NCBI GenBank assembly: GCA_004297625.1 | Contig: SCTY01000026.1 | Coordinates: 186,001-250,000 of the forward strand | DNA length: 64,000 nucleotides | Reading direction: 5' to 3' | Source: Betaproteobacteria bacterium | GTDB lineage: Bacteria; Pseudomonadota; Gammaproteobacteria; Burkholderiales; SG8-39 | Shown: piece by piece, positions 57,607 to 64,000 of the stretch | How the letters are laid out: each line of letters opens with the position of its first letter | Position numbering within the stretch: the stretch's first letter is position 1 | Notes under the pieces: model-generated | Databases searched by the model: none | What the model saw: only the letters and a program-made list of their open reading frames with translations | What the model was told of the DNA's origin: nothing | Program-made: the position numbers and the translations under genes

Positions 57607-57909
57607 TTGTTCCTCCAGCGCGTCGCCCGCCAATACGAAGTGACGGGCGCCATCCTCTTCGGGAGCCGGGCGCGCCGCGACCACCGTCCCGGCAGCGACG
57701 CCGATATCGCCGTGCTGTTGCCGGGCCCGCCGGGCGAGTTCGTGAGGACCAAGCTGGCGATGGCCGATCTCGCCTACGACGTCCTGCTCGAAACGGGTAT
57801 ACGCATCCAGCCGCTTCCGATCTGGGAAGACGAGTGGGCGCACCCGGACAGCTACTCGAATCCCGCTCTGCAGCGAAACATCGAACTGCAAGGCGTGCGC
57901 CTTCAGTGA
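57607..57909 (+). CDS. MNT-type nucleotidyltransferase domain protein
   Basis: 100 residues, TTG start (no other in-frame start exists before the stop at 57541, though upstream codons KPDTEHAARLFL look coding). The nucleotidyltransferase motif GSRARRDHRPGSDADIAVLL is intact. Usually this antitoxin-type protein pairs with a HEPN toxin; no HEPN gene follows here, so it appears orphaned. Confidence 0.8.
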   Translation: MFLQRVARQYEVTGAILFGSRARRDHRPGSDADIAVLLPGPPGEFVRTKLAMADLAYDVLLETGIRIQPLPIWEDEWAHPDSYSNPALQRNIELQGVRLQ

Positions 57910-57969
57910 TGGCGGCGCGCGCGCTGCGCTTCTCGCCGCCGGAGCCGCGGTCGACCCGAGATCGCGCGT

Positions 57970-58071
57970 TCGCACGGCGGCTTGATTTCGGCGTTCAGCC
58001 TTGCGCTTGAGGAGTTCATTGCCCGACGCAACCAGAAGCGTCTGATCGAGCTGATGGGGAAGCTCAGGAAC
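57970..58071 (+). pseudogene. Remnant of a VapB-type antitoxin
   Basis: The frame reads HGGLISAFSLALEEFIARRN and QKRLIELMGKLRN, like the second helix and C-terminus of VapB antitoxins. The N-terminal DNA-binding part is missing and no toxin follows in the same direction. Confidence 0.45.
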
Positions 58072-58117
58072 GTTGCGCCCCGGCCTCGAATCGCGCCGCC
58101 CACCGTGTGGCGCTGGC

Positions 58118-58486
58118 CTAGCGCCGGCCCGCGAGCGGCACGATCCTGGAGCGCAGCAGCGCGTGATCGCGCATTACCAGGGGAATCTTGTGCACGACAC
58201 TGGTGGCAGCGATGAGCTCGTCCGCGGGGTCGCCGCGCACGTCGATGCGGGTGCTTTCGCGTGCGATCTCCCGCGTCAGGGGCCATACGTGCAGCCGGGC
58301 CAGCGCGCGCACGACCTCCGGGTCATCGAGATCTACGGCGATGCGACCGAGCTGCGCAAGCTTGGCGATCTCCCAGAGCACGATCGTCGAGATGCTCCAA
58401 GTGTCGTTTTGGAGCAGCGTGAGCTCGCGGGGCTTCAGCTTGCCGGCGAGGGCGTGCAGCAGGACGTGCGTGTCAACGTTGAGCAT
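58118..58486 (-). CDS. PIN-domain toxin (VapC-type)
   Basis: 122 residues. PIN acidic residues: D5 in LNVDTHVLLHAL, E39 in IVLWEIAKLAQL, D in RGDPADELIAATS. Final ARDH-like segment LVMRDHALL. The start overlaps the antitoxin gene by 14 bp. Confidence 0.88.
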   Translation of the reverse strand: MLNVDTHVLLHALAGKLKPRELTLLQNDTWSISTIVLWEIAKLAQLGRIAVDLDDPEVVRALARLHVWPLTREIARESTRIDVRGDPADELIAATSVVHKIPLVMRDHALLRSRIVPLAGRR

Positions 58487-58697
58487 CCCACCGCACGCCG
58501 GTGGACAGAATGTCGCCCTTGATCTTGATCTTGTGCTTGAGCGAGCCGATCAGGCTCCCCGAGTCCGTGGCAAGCGGAATCAGCTTCGCCACGGGCTTTC
58601 CCCGCTTCGTGATCACGATCCCGTCCCGGTCCACCTGGTCGATCAACGCCAGGCACTGTTCCTTGAATTTGGCTGCCGATACCTGTTTCATGGCCAC
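58473..58697 (-). CDS. Phd/YefM-type antitoxin
   Basis: 74 residues (or 72 from the second ATG, 58691, which gives the usual MKQVSAAKFKEQCLALIDQV). VITKRGKPVAKLIPL completes the Phd fold. Cognate antitoxin of the PIN toxin at 58118-58486. Confidence 0.87.
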   Translation of the reverse strand: MAMKQVSAAKFKEQCLALIDQVDRDGIVITKRGKPVAKLIPLATDSGSLIGSLKHKIKIKGDILSTGVRWDAQR

Positions 58698-58758
58698 ATT
58701 TTACAACTGGTCATGAGAACTGACCCTATCGCCGAAAGCTGTCTGTCGCCCCGTCTAA

Positions 58759-58779
58759 AGAAATGGTGACAGTCACCAT
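58759..58779. repeat. 21-bp palindrome AAATGGTGAC-A-GTCACCATTT
   Basis: Perfect except for the single central base. Flanking ends AAATGG...CCATTT recall the family 2 and 3 repeats, so it may be a related variant. Confidence 0.7.
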
Positions 58780-58870
58780 TTTTGATGCCCGACTCGGCGG
58801 AAGGCGAGTAGCCCGCCGACACAGGGTGAGCGCGAGGCAGGCGTCGATCCGGAAATCGGGCTCTGGCTCG

Positions 58871-58945
58871 AAAAATTGGGGTCAGACCCCTTCCTTTAGC
58901 AGGTCGGCAGCCGTTTAGAGGAAGGGGTCCGACCCCATTTTTTCC
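58871..58945. repeat. Palindromic repeat, family 3
   Basis: Arms 58871-58896 and 58918-58945 share GGAAGGGGTCTGACCCCA with two mismatches and A/T-rich outer ends. It ends one base before the stop codon of the YjbH-PAP2 gene. Confidence 0.9.
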
Positions 58946-58946
58946 T

Positions 58947-61775
58947 TCACTGGAACTCCCACTTCGCGCTCACCTTGTTCGGCCCGACCGCGATCTTCGG
59001 CGCGTTCCTCCCCAGCCGCGAATCCCGGCGCGCTTCCCACGCGATGCTGCCGAGCGCGTAGCCGAGCGCCGCGCCGCCCACCGTGTCGGAGACCCAGTGC
59101 TCGCGGCTGCCGACGCGCGCGGCGTTGGTGAGCGCCGCCACTCCGTACAGCCAGTTCATTCCGAGCTCCTTCGCGTAAGGCGTCACCGCCGCCCACATCA
59201 TCGAGACGTGGCGCGAGGGGAAGGAGTGGAACTGGTCCTCCGAGCTGCCGGGGCGGAACTCCGTGTGCTTGAGCCCGCTGTTGGGGCGCGCGCGGCCAAC
59301 GCCATATTTCAGGCCCTCGTTCGCGACGAATGCGGCTGCGCCCGCCTCGAGCGCCGCGACGCCGGCATCCGATAGCTGCGGCCGCGATTCGTCGAAGGCA
59401 AAGATGCCCGAAATTCCGAGCGCGGCGAATGGCAACGCGTCGCCCCATTTGACGCCGCGCTTGATCCACCTCGAGTCCTTGTGCTTGTCCGCGTAATTGA
59501 ACGCCCGGTTGTCGAGCGCGGCGGAGCCCACCACGATGCCGCCTGCCAGCGCCGCGGTCGCAATCCAGTCGTAGCGGCCGGCAGCGCGCCCGGCGCTGAA
59601 GAAATCGCTCGCGACGAAATCGGGCCAGCGCCGGTCGTAGCCGGTGCCGAGCGAGGGCAGGCTGTAATCGTCGTCGCGATCGCCGAAGCGCACCAGGCCG
59701 TCGGCCGTGTGCATCTGCACCACCGGACGCTCGAGCATGCCGTAAAGATCGGCGGGCGAGGCCACCATCTGGCCGACGTCGCGCGTCCAGGGCGCAAGCG
59801 CAAATCCCGCGGTCGCCTGCGTGTCGCGCGTGAGCATGGTGTCGAGCGGCATCGCCATGAAAATGCCCTTGTCGTGGTAGGGATTGTCCGGCGAGCCCGG
59901 CGAGGTGATGTCCTTGCCGTTGGTGAACGTGTACCACATGCCGACCTCGAAGCCCGAGGGGAAGCGGCGCTTCACCTCCGCGCGCACGCCTTCGTCCTTC
60001 GCAAGGAAGCGGCCCACGCGCAGCGTTCCGGTCACGCCCTGCGCCAGGCGGTAGTTGAGCGAGCCGATCGCGGTGACCGTCGAGTAGTCGCGGAAGCCGA
60101 ACCAGTTATCGAACGCGCGCTGCTTCACCCAGTTGGCGTCGATGTCCACGCCCCAGCGGCCGTCGCCCGGCAGGTAGAGCATCTGGCCGCCGACGCCGCC
60201 GAACATCTCTTCGTAGATTCCGGCCGAGAGCCGCCCGTACACCCGCTCGCGCGGCTGATAGAAGCGATTGACGAGGAGCCGGGTCAGCTTGAACCTGCCG
60301 CCGCGCTTGTACTCCGCGACGTCGGTGCGCACGTGCGGCAGCAGGCTGTTCGAAGGCTGCGTCACGTCGCTGATGTCCTCGTACAGCGTGAGGCGCGTCT
60401 CCGCATTCAGGAACGTGCGCTCCGCGAGGCGGCGGTCGTAAGTAGCCGCGGCGGCGATATCGAACTTGAACGCGCCGCTCGGATCGTTGAAGAACGTCGA
60501 CATGCTCGGCCGCACGCGCAGAAAGCCGCCGGCGATGTTCTCGCCTTTCAGCGCCACGACGTCCGCCTCTTCGCGCGTGATGACGATGCCTTCGGGCAGC
60601 GGCTCCTGGAAGGCGGTGAGCATTTCCGCCCGATCCTTCTCTTCGCGCGCTTCCGCTGGCCGCGCGTATTCGATGCCGACGTACGGGGCGAGCATCTCGC
60701 GCGACGCCATGCCGTTGAAGTAGCGCTGCAGTAGCCGCGTGTCGATGAACGTGTACGTCGCGAGCGGCAGCGGGCCCTCCTTGTAGGTGATGCGGATCTC
60801 GCGCACTTCGAGCGGCGCGAACGAGAGCATCGTTCGCGCCGCACGTCCCACCGCGCGCGGCATGGAGGAAATCCGGATGTTGGTCAGCGACGCTTCGAGC
60901 CGCCCGTTCGCATAGCTAAGACTCAAATCGCGAAAGTCCTGGGCAAGCAGCGCGCGTCCCAGGCGATCGCGATGCGCGCTGTCTTCGCGCCACTGCTCTT
61001 CCGTCGGCCTTGGATTGATCTTCGTGTAAGGCGCCGGCTCGTCGATCTTCGGCACGAATTCCCGCTTCTCGAGCGGCACGGTCACGTAGACATTGAAGCC
61101 GAGGTTGCCGTGCGAGGTGAATGCCTTCGCACCGTACCAGTCCTTCTGGTATTCGACACCGACGGCCGGCTCTTTCTTGTAGTCGCCAGCGCCGGAAAGC
61201 GCGGAGCCGAAGTCACGCTTGTAGTCGTACGCGTCGTATTCGGCGACGAGACTCCAGTTCGGAACGGCGCCCGGCGACCAACGCAGGCCGCCAAACGCAC
61301 CGTCGATCCGCTTACTGCCGTAACCAAGTGTGAGATCGAGTTCCCCCATCCGCTTGGACGCCGCCGCATACGCCGCACGAAATACACCCGTGCCGCCACC
61401 GACGTCCTGCATTCCTATTCCGACCGCCGGCCAGACACCTCGCTCGGGAAAAACAACAACCTTCGCGTCAAATGACTTGTCCTTGTAGTCGCCATAGTTG
61501 GTATCGGTGCGGTTGGTGAATGCGGCTACGTGGTAGACCCGTGTATAGCGGAAGGAACCTTCGAGCCAGGGGAACACCGCGACGCTCGACCAGATCGCCT
61601 GGTAGGGACGCATGAAGCTCAAACCCGAGCGCCAAGCGCCGTCCGCCGGAACGCGCGCATCCGGCATGCTAATGAGCCCTGTCTGGCCGGTGACGCTCGG
61701 CGTGTCCGCCCGAGCCGCAGGCATCAGCGCGATCCCGGCGGCGACGAAGAGGAAGAGGTGCGTTCTCGAGTTCAA
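58947..61775 (-). CDS. YjbH-type outer-membrane barrel fused to a PAP2 phosphatase domain
   Basis: About 942 residues from TTG 61775, giving MNSRTHLFLFVAAGIALMPAARA as signal; TTG 61805 would code through a terminator hairpin. The first 700 residues are a YjbH/GfcD-like exopolysaccharide beta-barrel (TPSVTGQTGLISMPDARV at the mature start). The last 200 have the PAP2 signature: KYGVGRARP, FHSFPSRHVSM and SREHWVSDTVGGA, with both catalytic histidines. PAP2 enzymes release phosphate from polyprenyl or lipid phosphates. The fusion would join barrel and phosphatase; topology needs explaining since PAP2 helices sit in membranes. Confidence 0.85.
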   Translation of the reverse strand: MNSRTHLFLFVAAGIALMPAARADTPSVTGQTGLISMPDARVPADGAWRSGLSFMRPYQAIWSSVAVFPWLEGSFRYTRVYHVAAFTNRTDTNYGDYKDKSFDAKVVVFPERGVWPAVGIGMQDVGGGTGVFRAAYAAASKRMGELDLTLGYGSKRIDGAFGGLRWSPGAVPNWSLVAEYDAYDYKRDFGSALSGAGDYKKEPAVGVEYQKDWYGAKAFTSHGNLGFNVYVTVPLEKREFVPKIDEPAPYTKINPRPTEEQWREDSAHRDRLGRALLAQDFRDLSLSYANGRLEASLTNIRISSMPRAVGRAARTMLSFAPLEVREIRITYKEGPLPLATYTFIDTRLLQRYFNGMASREMLAPYVGIEYARPAEAREEKDRAEMLTAFQEPLPEGIVITREEADVVALKGENIAGGFLRVRPSMSTFFNDPSGAFKFDIAAAATYDRRLAERTFLNAETRLTLYEDISDVTQPSNSLLPHVRTDVAEYKRGGRFKLTRLLVNRFYQPRERVYGRLSAGIYEEMFGGVGGQMLYLPGDGRWGVDIDANWVKQRAFDNWFGFRDYSTVTAIGSLNYRLAQGVTGTLRVGRFLAKDEGVRAEVKRRFPSGFEVGMWYTFTNGKDITSPGSPDNPYHDKGIFMAMPLDTMLTRDTQATAGFALAPWTRDVGQMVASPADLYGMLERPVVQMHTADGLVRFGDRDDDYSLPSLGTGYDRRWPDFVASDFFSAGRAAGRYDWIATAALAGGIVVGSAALDNRAFNYADKHKDSRWIKRGVKWGDALPFAALGISGIFAFDESRPQLSDAGVAALEAGAAAFVANEGLKYGVGRARPNSGLKHTEFRPGSSEDQFHSFPSRHVSMMWAAVTPYAKELGMNWLYGVAALTNAARVGSREHWVSDTVGGAALGYALGSIAWEARRDSRLGRNAPKIAVGPNKVSAKWEFQ

Positions 61776-61800
61776 AAAAAAGGCCCCGGTCAGGGGCCTT
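61774..61800 (-). terminator. Intrinsic terminator after the second FecR gene, overlapping the YjbH-PAP2 start
   Basis: On the minus strand AAGGCCCC, TGACC loop, GGGGCCTT, then eight T. The T run includes the first base of the TTG start at 61775. Confidence 0.88.
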
Positions 61801-61819
61801 CTCAATTGCCGTTATTAAA

Positions 61820-62596
61820 TCAGTGATGCGTCGTGGTGGTGTGCGTCGTCGTGGTGCCTTCGCTCAACGCGGCTGCTGCGGCTGCCGCTGCGGCACCGAC
61901 GGCGATTGCCGTGCCGGTGCCGACTCCACCCGCGGCTCCAGTCGCAGCACCGGGCGCGCCGCCGGCTGCGCCACCTGCCGCGGCTATCGTCACCTGGCTC
62001 ATGCTGCTGAATGCGCTCGAAGCGGCTGCGGGAAGCGCGGAGACCGGGATCGCCGTGGCGAGCGCTGTCGCCGAAGTCACCTGGCCGATAGCGCCGGCCG
62101 CGAAGGGAACGGTTCCGGCCGAGTTGGCCGCCGCGATTACGCCCTGCGTGACGTTGAGGTACAGCGGATTCACGATCGCGACCATGAAGTCGGTGCCTCG
62201 GATGCCGATCGTCGCCTGCGGCGCGCGGAGCTGGAACGCCGCCTGGCTGCGGCGACCGATCGCGCCGGTCACGAAGCGCGCGGCTCCCTTGAGGATGTCG
62301 AAAATCGAGCGGTCCTCCTGAGGCGCCGCCTCGTTATAGCGGAAGTCTGCGATGCGGAACTCTGTGTTCTGATTTAGAAGAACGCTTTGGCCGTCATCAA
62401 AGCGCATGAGCAATTGAGCGTCAGCTCCGGTCGTAACGGTGCTTCCAGAAGTGATGCGCTGGTTTTGAGTCACCGCGGCGCCGTTCGCCCTTACATCGCC
62501 GCGGACCGTTTGCACGACGGCATCCGCGAGCGCAATTCCGGGCAAGCCAAGGGCGAATAGCGAAAAGAAAAGTACCTTCCCGAGTAGTTTGTGCAT
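61820..62596 (-). CDS. FecR-domain secreted protein with glycine-zipper, Thr/His-rich C-terminus
   Basis: 258 residues from ATG 62596 with a strong AGGGAGG site (62602-62608). Signal peptide (LLGKVLFFSLFALGLPGIALA), FecR domain with VVQTVRGDVRANG and APQATIGIRGTDFMV, a linker, then a Gly/Ala zipper (GGVGTGTAIAVGAAAAAAAAA) and the tail SEGTTTTHTTTTHH. The tail resembles that of the small protein at 54556-54840. It is related to the FecR protein at 46982. Role unknown; location envelope. Confidence 0.8.
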   Translation of the reverse strand: MHKLLGKVLFFSLFALGLPGIALADAVVQTVRGDVRANGAAVTQNQRITSGSTVTTGADAQLLMRFDDGQSVLLNQNTEFRIADFRYNEAAPQEDRSIFDILKGAARFVTGAIGRRSQAAFQLRAPQATIGIRGTDFMVAIVNPLYLNVTQGVIAAANSAGTVPFAAGAIGQVTSATALATAIPVSALPAAASSAFSSMSQVTIAAAGGAAGGAPGAATGAAGGVGTGTAIAVGAAAAAAAAALSEGTTTTHTTTTHH

Positions 62597-62650
62597 CGAG
62601 ACCTCCCTAGAGCTTGGCCTTCCCCAAGGCCTCTTGGAATTCTCTGTCAA

Positions 62651-62679
62651 CGAATACTGAACTGCAAGCCTTAAGTCAA
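62651..62679 (-). promoter_or_regulatory. Promoter of the second FecR gene
   Basis: Minus strand TTGACT (62674-62679), 17 nt, TATTCG (62651-62656). It overlaps the stop of the upstream WecA-like gene and leaves a leader of about 50 nt that includes GGCCTTGGGGAAGGCC, a short hairpin. Confidence 0.55.
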
Positions 62680-63830
62680 TGAATCGAGGCTTTGAAGTCC
62701 GTTCGTTCCGGCCCATGCCGTCGACCGAGGCGTCTTCGCCGAAGCACGAGGGCTCGCGGGGTATGGAAACGCACGATTCGCCAGTACAACCAGACATATA
62801 GGCCGACGAAAAGGAGGGCGAACAGCTGCAGCATGCTGGTGTGTTCCCAGAACAACGCGGCAGCGGCCGCTCCAAGAGCAGCCAGGATCCATAGAAAGGG
62901 CGACGTCAGCGAGTTTGCAGTAAGCCGGGACTTCGCATCCCGGTCGAGCGGGAAGCGCCGCACCAGGCGCTTATGCACGAGCATGTGCAAATGCAGGCCG
63001 TCCGGCTCGCCGGGCGATTGGCCGCGAAGGATGCGCTTGCGATAGATCGAGAACACCACTTCAGTGACGGGATAGCTGAATAGCGTCAAAGCAAACCAGG
63101 GCGATACTTCGGAATTACGCTGCACCAGCAGAACGGCGAACTCGGCGATCAGGAAGCCGAGCAGGTAGGCGCCGCCGTCCCCAAGAAAAATCAGCCCGCG
63201 CGGGAAGTTATAAATTAGGAATCCGGCAATCGCCGCAGCGAGCAGCACGCAGCTCCACATGAGCGGCATATCGCCCACCGTATGCGCGACATAGCCGATC
63301 GCCGCCAGGAATATGAGCGACACTACTCCGGCGAGGCCGTTGAACCCGTCGACGATGTTCAGGGCATGTGCGAAGCCACCCACCGCGAACAGCGTGAACG
63401 CAAACGAGACGGCAGTAAATTGCAGCGCCCAGTCGATTCCCGGAATGTCGAGCTGCGCGATCCGCGCGTCCAGGAACACAAAACCGAGCGTCGCGGAAGC
63501 GAAGGTGAGCAGCAGTCGCAAGCGAACACGGACCTGCTTCGTGAAGTCCTCTGCCAAGCCGCCTGCGAAGGCGAAGATCGAGCAAACAAGGCAGATGGCG
63601 ATAAGCCCGAAAACCGAAGGCAACTCGTCGCGGAGCAGCACTGCCGCTCCGATCAGGCCTACCAGAACGGGGATTCCGCCGATTCTTGGGGTCGGCCTCG
63701 TGTGGAACTTTTGTGGGCCGCTCTCGGGAAGATCGCAGGAGGAAACGGCGCCGCGTGCGCTCGTATACCAGATGATCAGGTATCCGATAACTGCGGCGGC
63801 CAGAACTCCCCCGAGAACTGCTGCGGTCAA
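62676..63830 (-). CDS. Polyprenyl-phosphate HexNAc-1-phosphate transferase, WecA/MraY family (second copy)
   Basis: 384 residues, about 11 helices. Family motifs NIVDGFNGLAGV, IFLGDGGAYLLG and DGLHLHMLVHKR. It resembles the WecA-type initiators but is clearly divergent from the one at 45812. A lipid-linked glycan initiation role is likely; whether it serves the same polymer is unknown. Confidence 0.85.
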   Translation of the reverse strand: MTAAVLGGVLAAAVIGYLIIWYTSARGAVSSCDLPESGPQKFHTRPTPRIGGIPVLVGLIGAAVLLRDELPSVFGLIAICLVCSIFAFAGGLAEDFTKQVRVRLRLLLTFASATLGFVFLDARIAQLDIPGIDWALQFTAVSFAFTLFAVGGFAHALNIVDGFNGLAGVVSLIFLAAIGYVAHTVGDMPLMWSCVLLAAAIAGFLIYNFPRGLIFLGDGGAYLLGFLIAEFAVLLVQRNSEVSPWFALTLFSYPVTEVVFSIYRKRILRGQSPGEPDGLHLHMLVHKRLVRRFPLDRDAKSRLTANSLTSPFLWILAALGAAAAALFWEHTSMLQLFALLFVGLYVWLYWRIVRFHTPRALVLRRRRLGRRHGPERTDFKASIH

Positions 63831-63853
63831 GCGATCTTTCCCTTACGTTATTG

Positions 63854-64000
63854 TCAAGCGGCCTGGCGCGTGGCGATGCTGAAGCCCGCGGCCGTCGCGT
63901 CCTTGTAGAACATTTCGACCGTCTCGAGCGAGTAGTGCTCCAGATCCTTGCCCACGAGCGACAGCTTTTTCAGGATGTCGTTGGTCGCGGTAATGATGTG
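63854..64000 (-). CDS. Probable transaldolase-family protein, C-terminal end
   Basis: The last 48 residues of a gene that continues off the window: HIITATNDILKKLSLVGKDL, then YSLETVEMFYKDATAAGFSI. This pattern (LGKDL..YSLETVKMFY.DA..AGY) fits the end of transaldolase-type sugar aldolases. Twenty-three bp separate it from the WecA-like gene on the same strand, and the sugar function would fit a glycan locus. Confidence 0.55.
   Translation of the reverse strand, partial: HIITATNDILKKLSLVGKDLEHYSLETVEMFYKDATAAGFSIATRQAA

Noticed and set aside
57910..57969. Start of a HEPN toxin partner after the MNT gene
   Set aside because: The frame gives an arginine-rich sequence without the RxxxxH motif and stops soon after.

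Overview
The window is GC-rich, densely coded DNA that reads as a betaproteobacterium (Burkholderiales/Rhodocyclales-like). The basis is an intracellular PHA depolymerase, a CysB-type regulator beside a CysI/DUF934/uroporphyrinogen methyltransferase set, an EpsL-type beta-barrel, and homogentisate catabolism. This placement is inference from gene content. No rRNA, tRNA, CRISPR array or phage block was seen.

Layout. 1-13.5 kb is metabolic: enoyl-CoA hydratase (partial), MFS transporter, long-chain acyl-CoA synthetase, EamA transporter, penicillin-acylase-family hydrolase, PhaZ, a REP-associated tyrosine transposase (RAYT) element, cysB divergent from cysI-DUF934-cobA, and dsbB. 13.5-48.7 kb is a large exopolysaccharide/capsule locus. 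A minus-strand operon (EpsL barrel, Wza-like export protein, Wzc-like tyrosine autokinase, CpsB-like phosphatase, O-antigen-ligase-like protein) diverges at about 20.6 kb from a plus-strand run. That run holds UDP-xylose synthase, an asparagine synthase fused to a GT4 glycosyltransferase, methyltransferases, a flippase, glycosyltransferases, PssD/PssE, a carbamoyltransferase and a nucleotide-sugar dehydrogenase. It is interrupted by a minus-strand polymerase-like gene and two GT-C-like genes of visibly lower GC. A WecA-like initiating transferase, a FecR-domain protein and a VpsP-like protein follow on the minus strand. 48.6-53.6 kb carries fahA and hmgA, split by a 2.4-kb accessory segment (Phd-PIN toxin-antitoxin and a DUF4143 ATPase) bounded on both sides by the same palindromic repeat. 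53.7-56.2 kb has two paralogous small secreted proteins with a duplicated promoter and leader, a cysteine-bearing secreted protein and a MORN-repeat protein. 56.1-58.8 kb is a toxin-antitoxin cluster with decayed members. 58.9-64 kb returns to envelope polysaccharide: a YjbH barrel fused to a PAP2 phosphatase, a second FecR protein, a second WecA-like transferase and the end of a probable transaldolase.

The most unusual feature is a set of related palindromic repeats built around GGGGTC(A/T)G that occurs at about ten places. One copy pair flanks the RAYT gene. The repeats sit on gene borders and change the proteins there. They supply stop codons to fadD, the EamA gene, the penicillin acylase, the DUF4143 ATPase and hmgA. 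They add C-terminal tails to PhaZ and the DUF934 protein, insert about 18 codons in frame inside cysI, and rewrite the N-terminal region of the MORN protein.

How the genes work together. The EPS genes cover chain initiation (WecA-like), repeat-unit assembly (several GTs, PssDE), decoration (methyl, carbamoyl, probable uronamide), flipping and polymerisation (Wzx/Wzy-like), export with tyrosine-phosphorylation control (Wza/Wzc/CpsB, EpsL), and supply of UDP-uronic acid and UDP-xylose. The polymer structure cannot be read from sequence.
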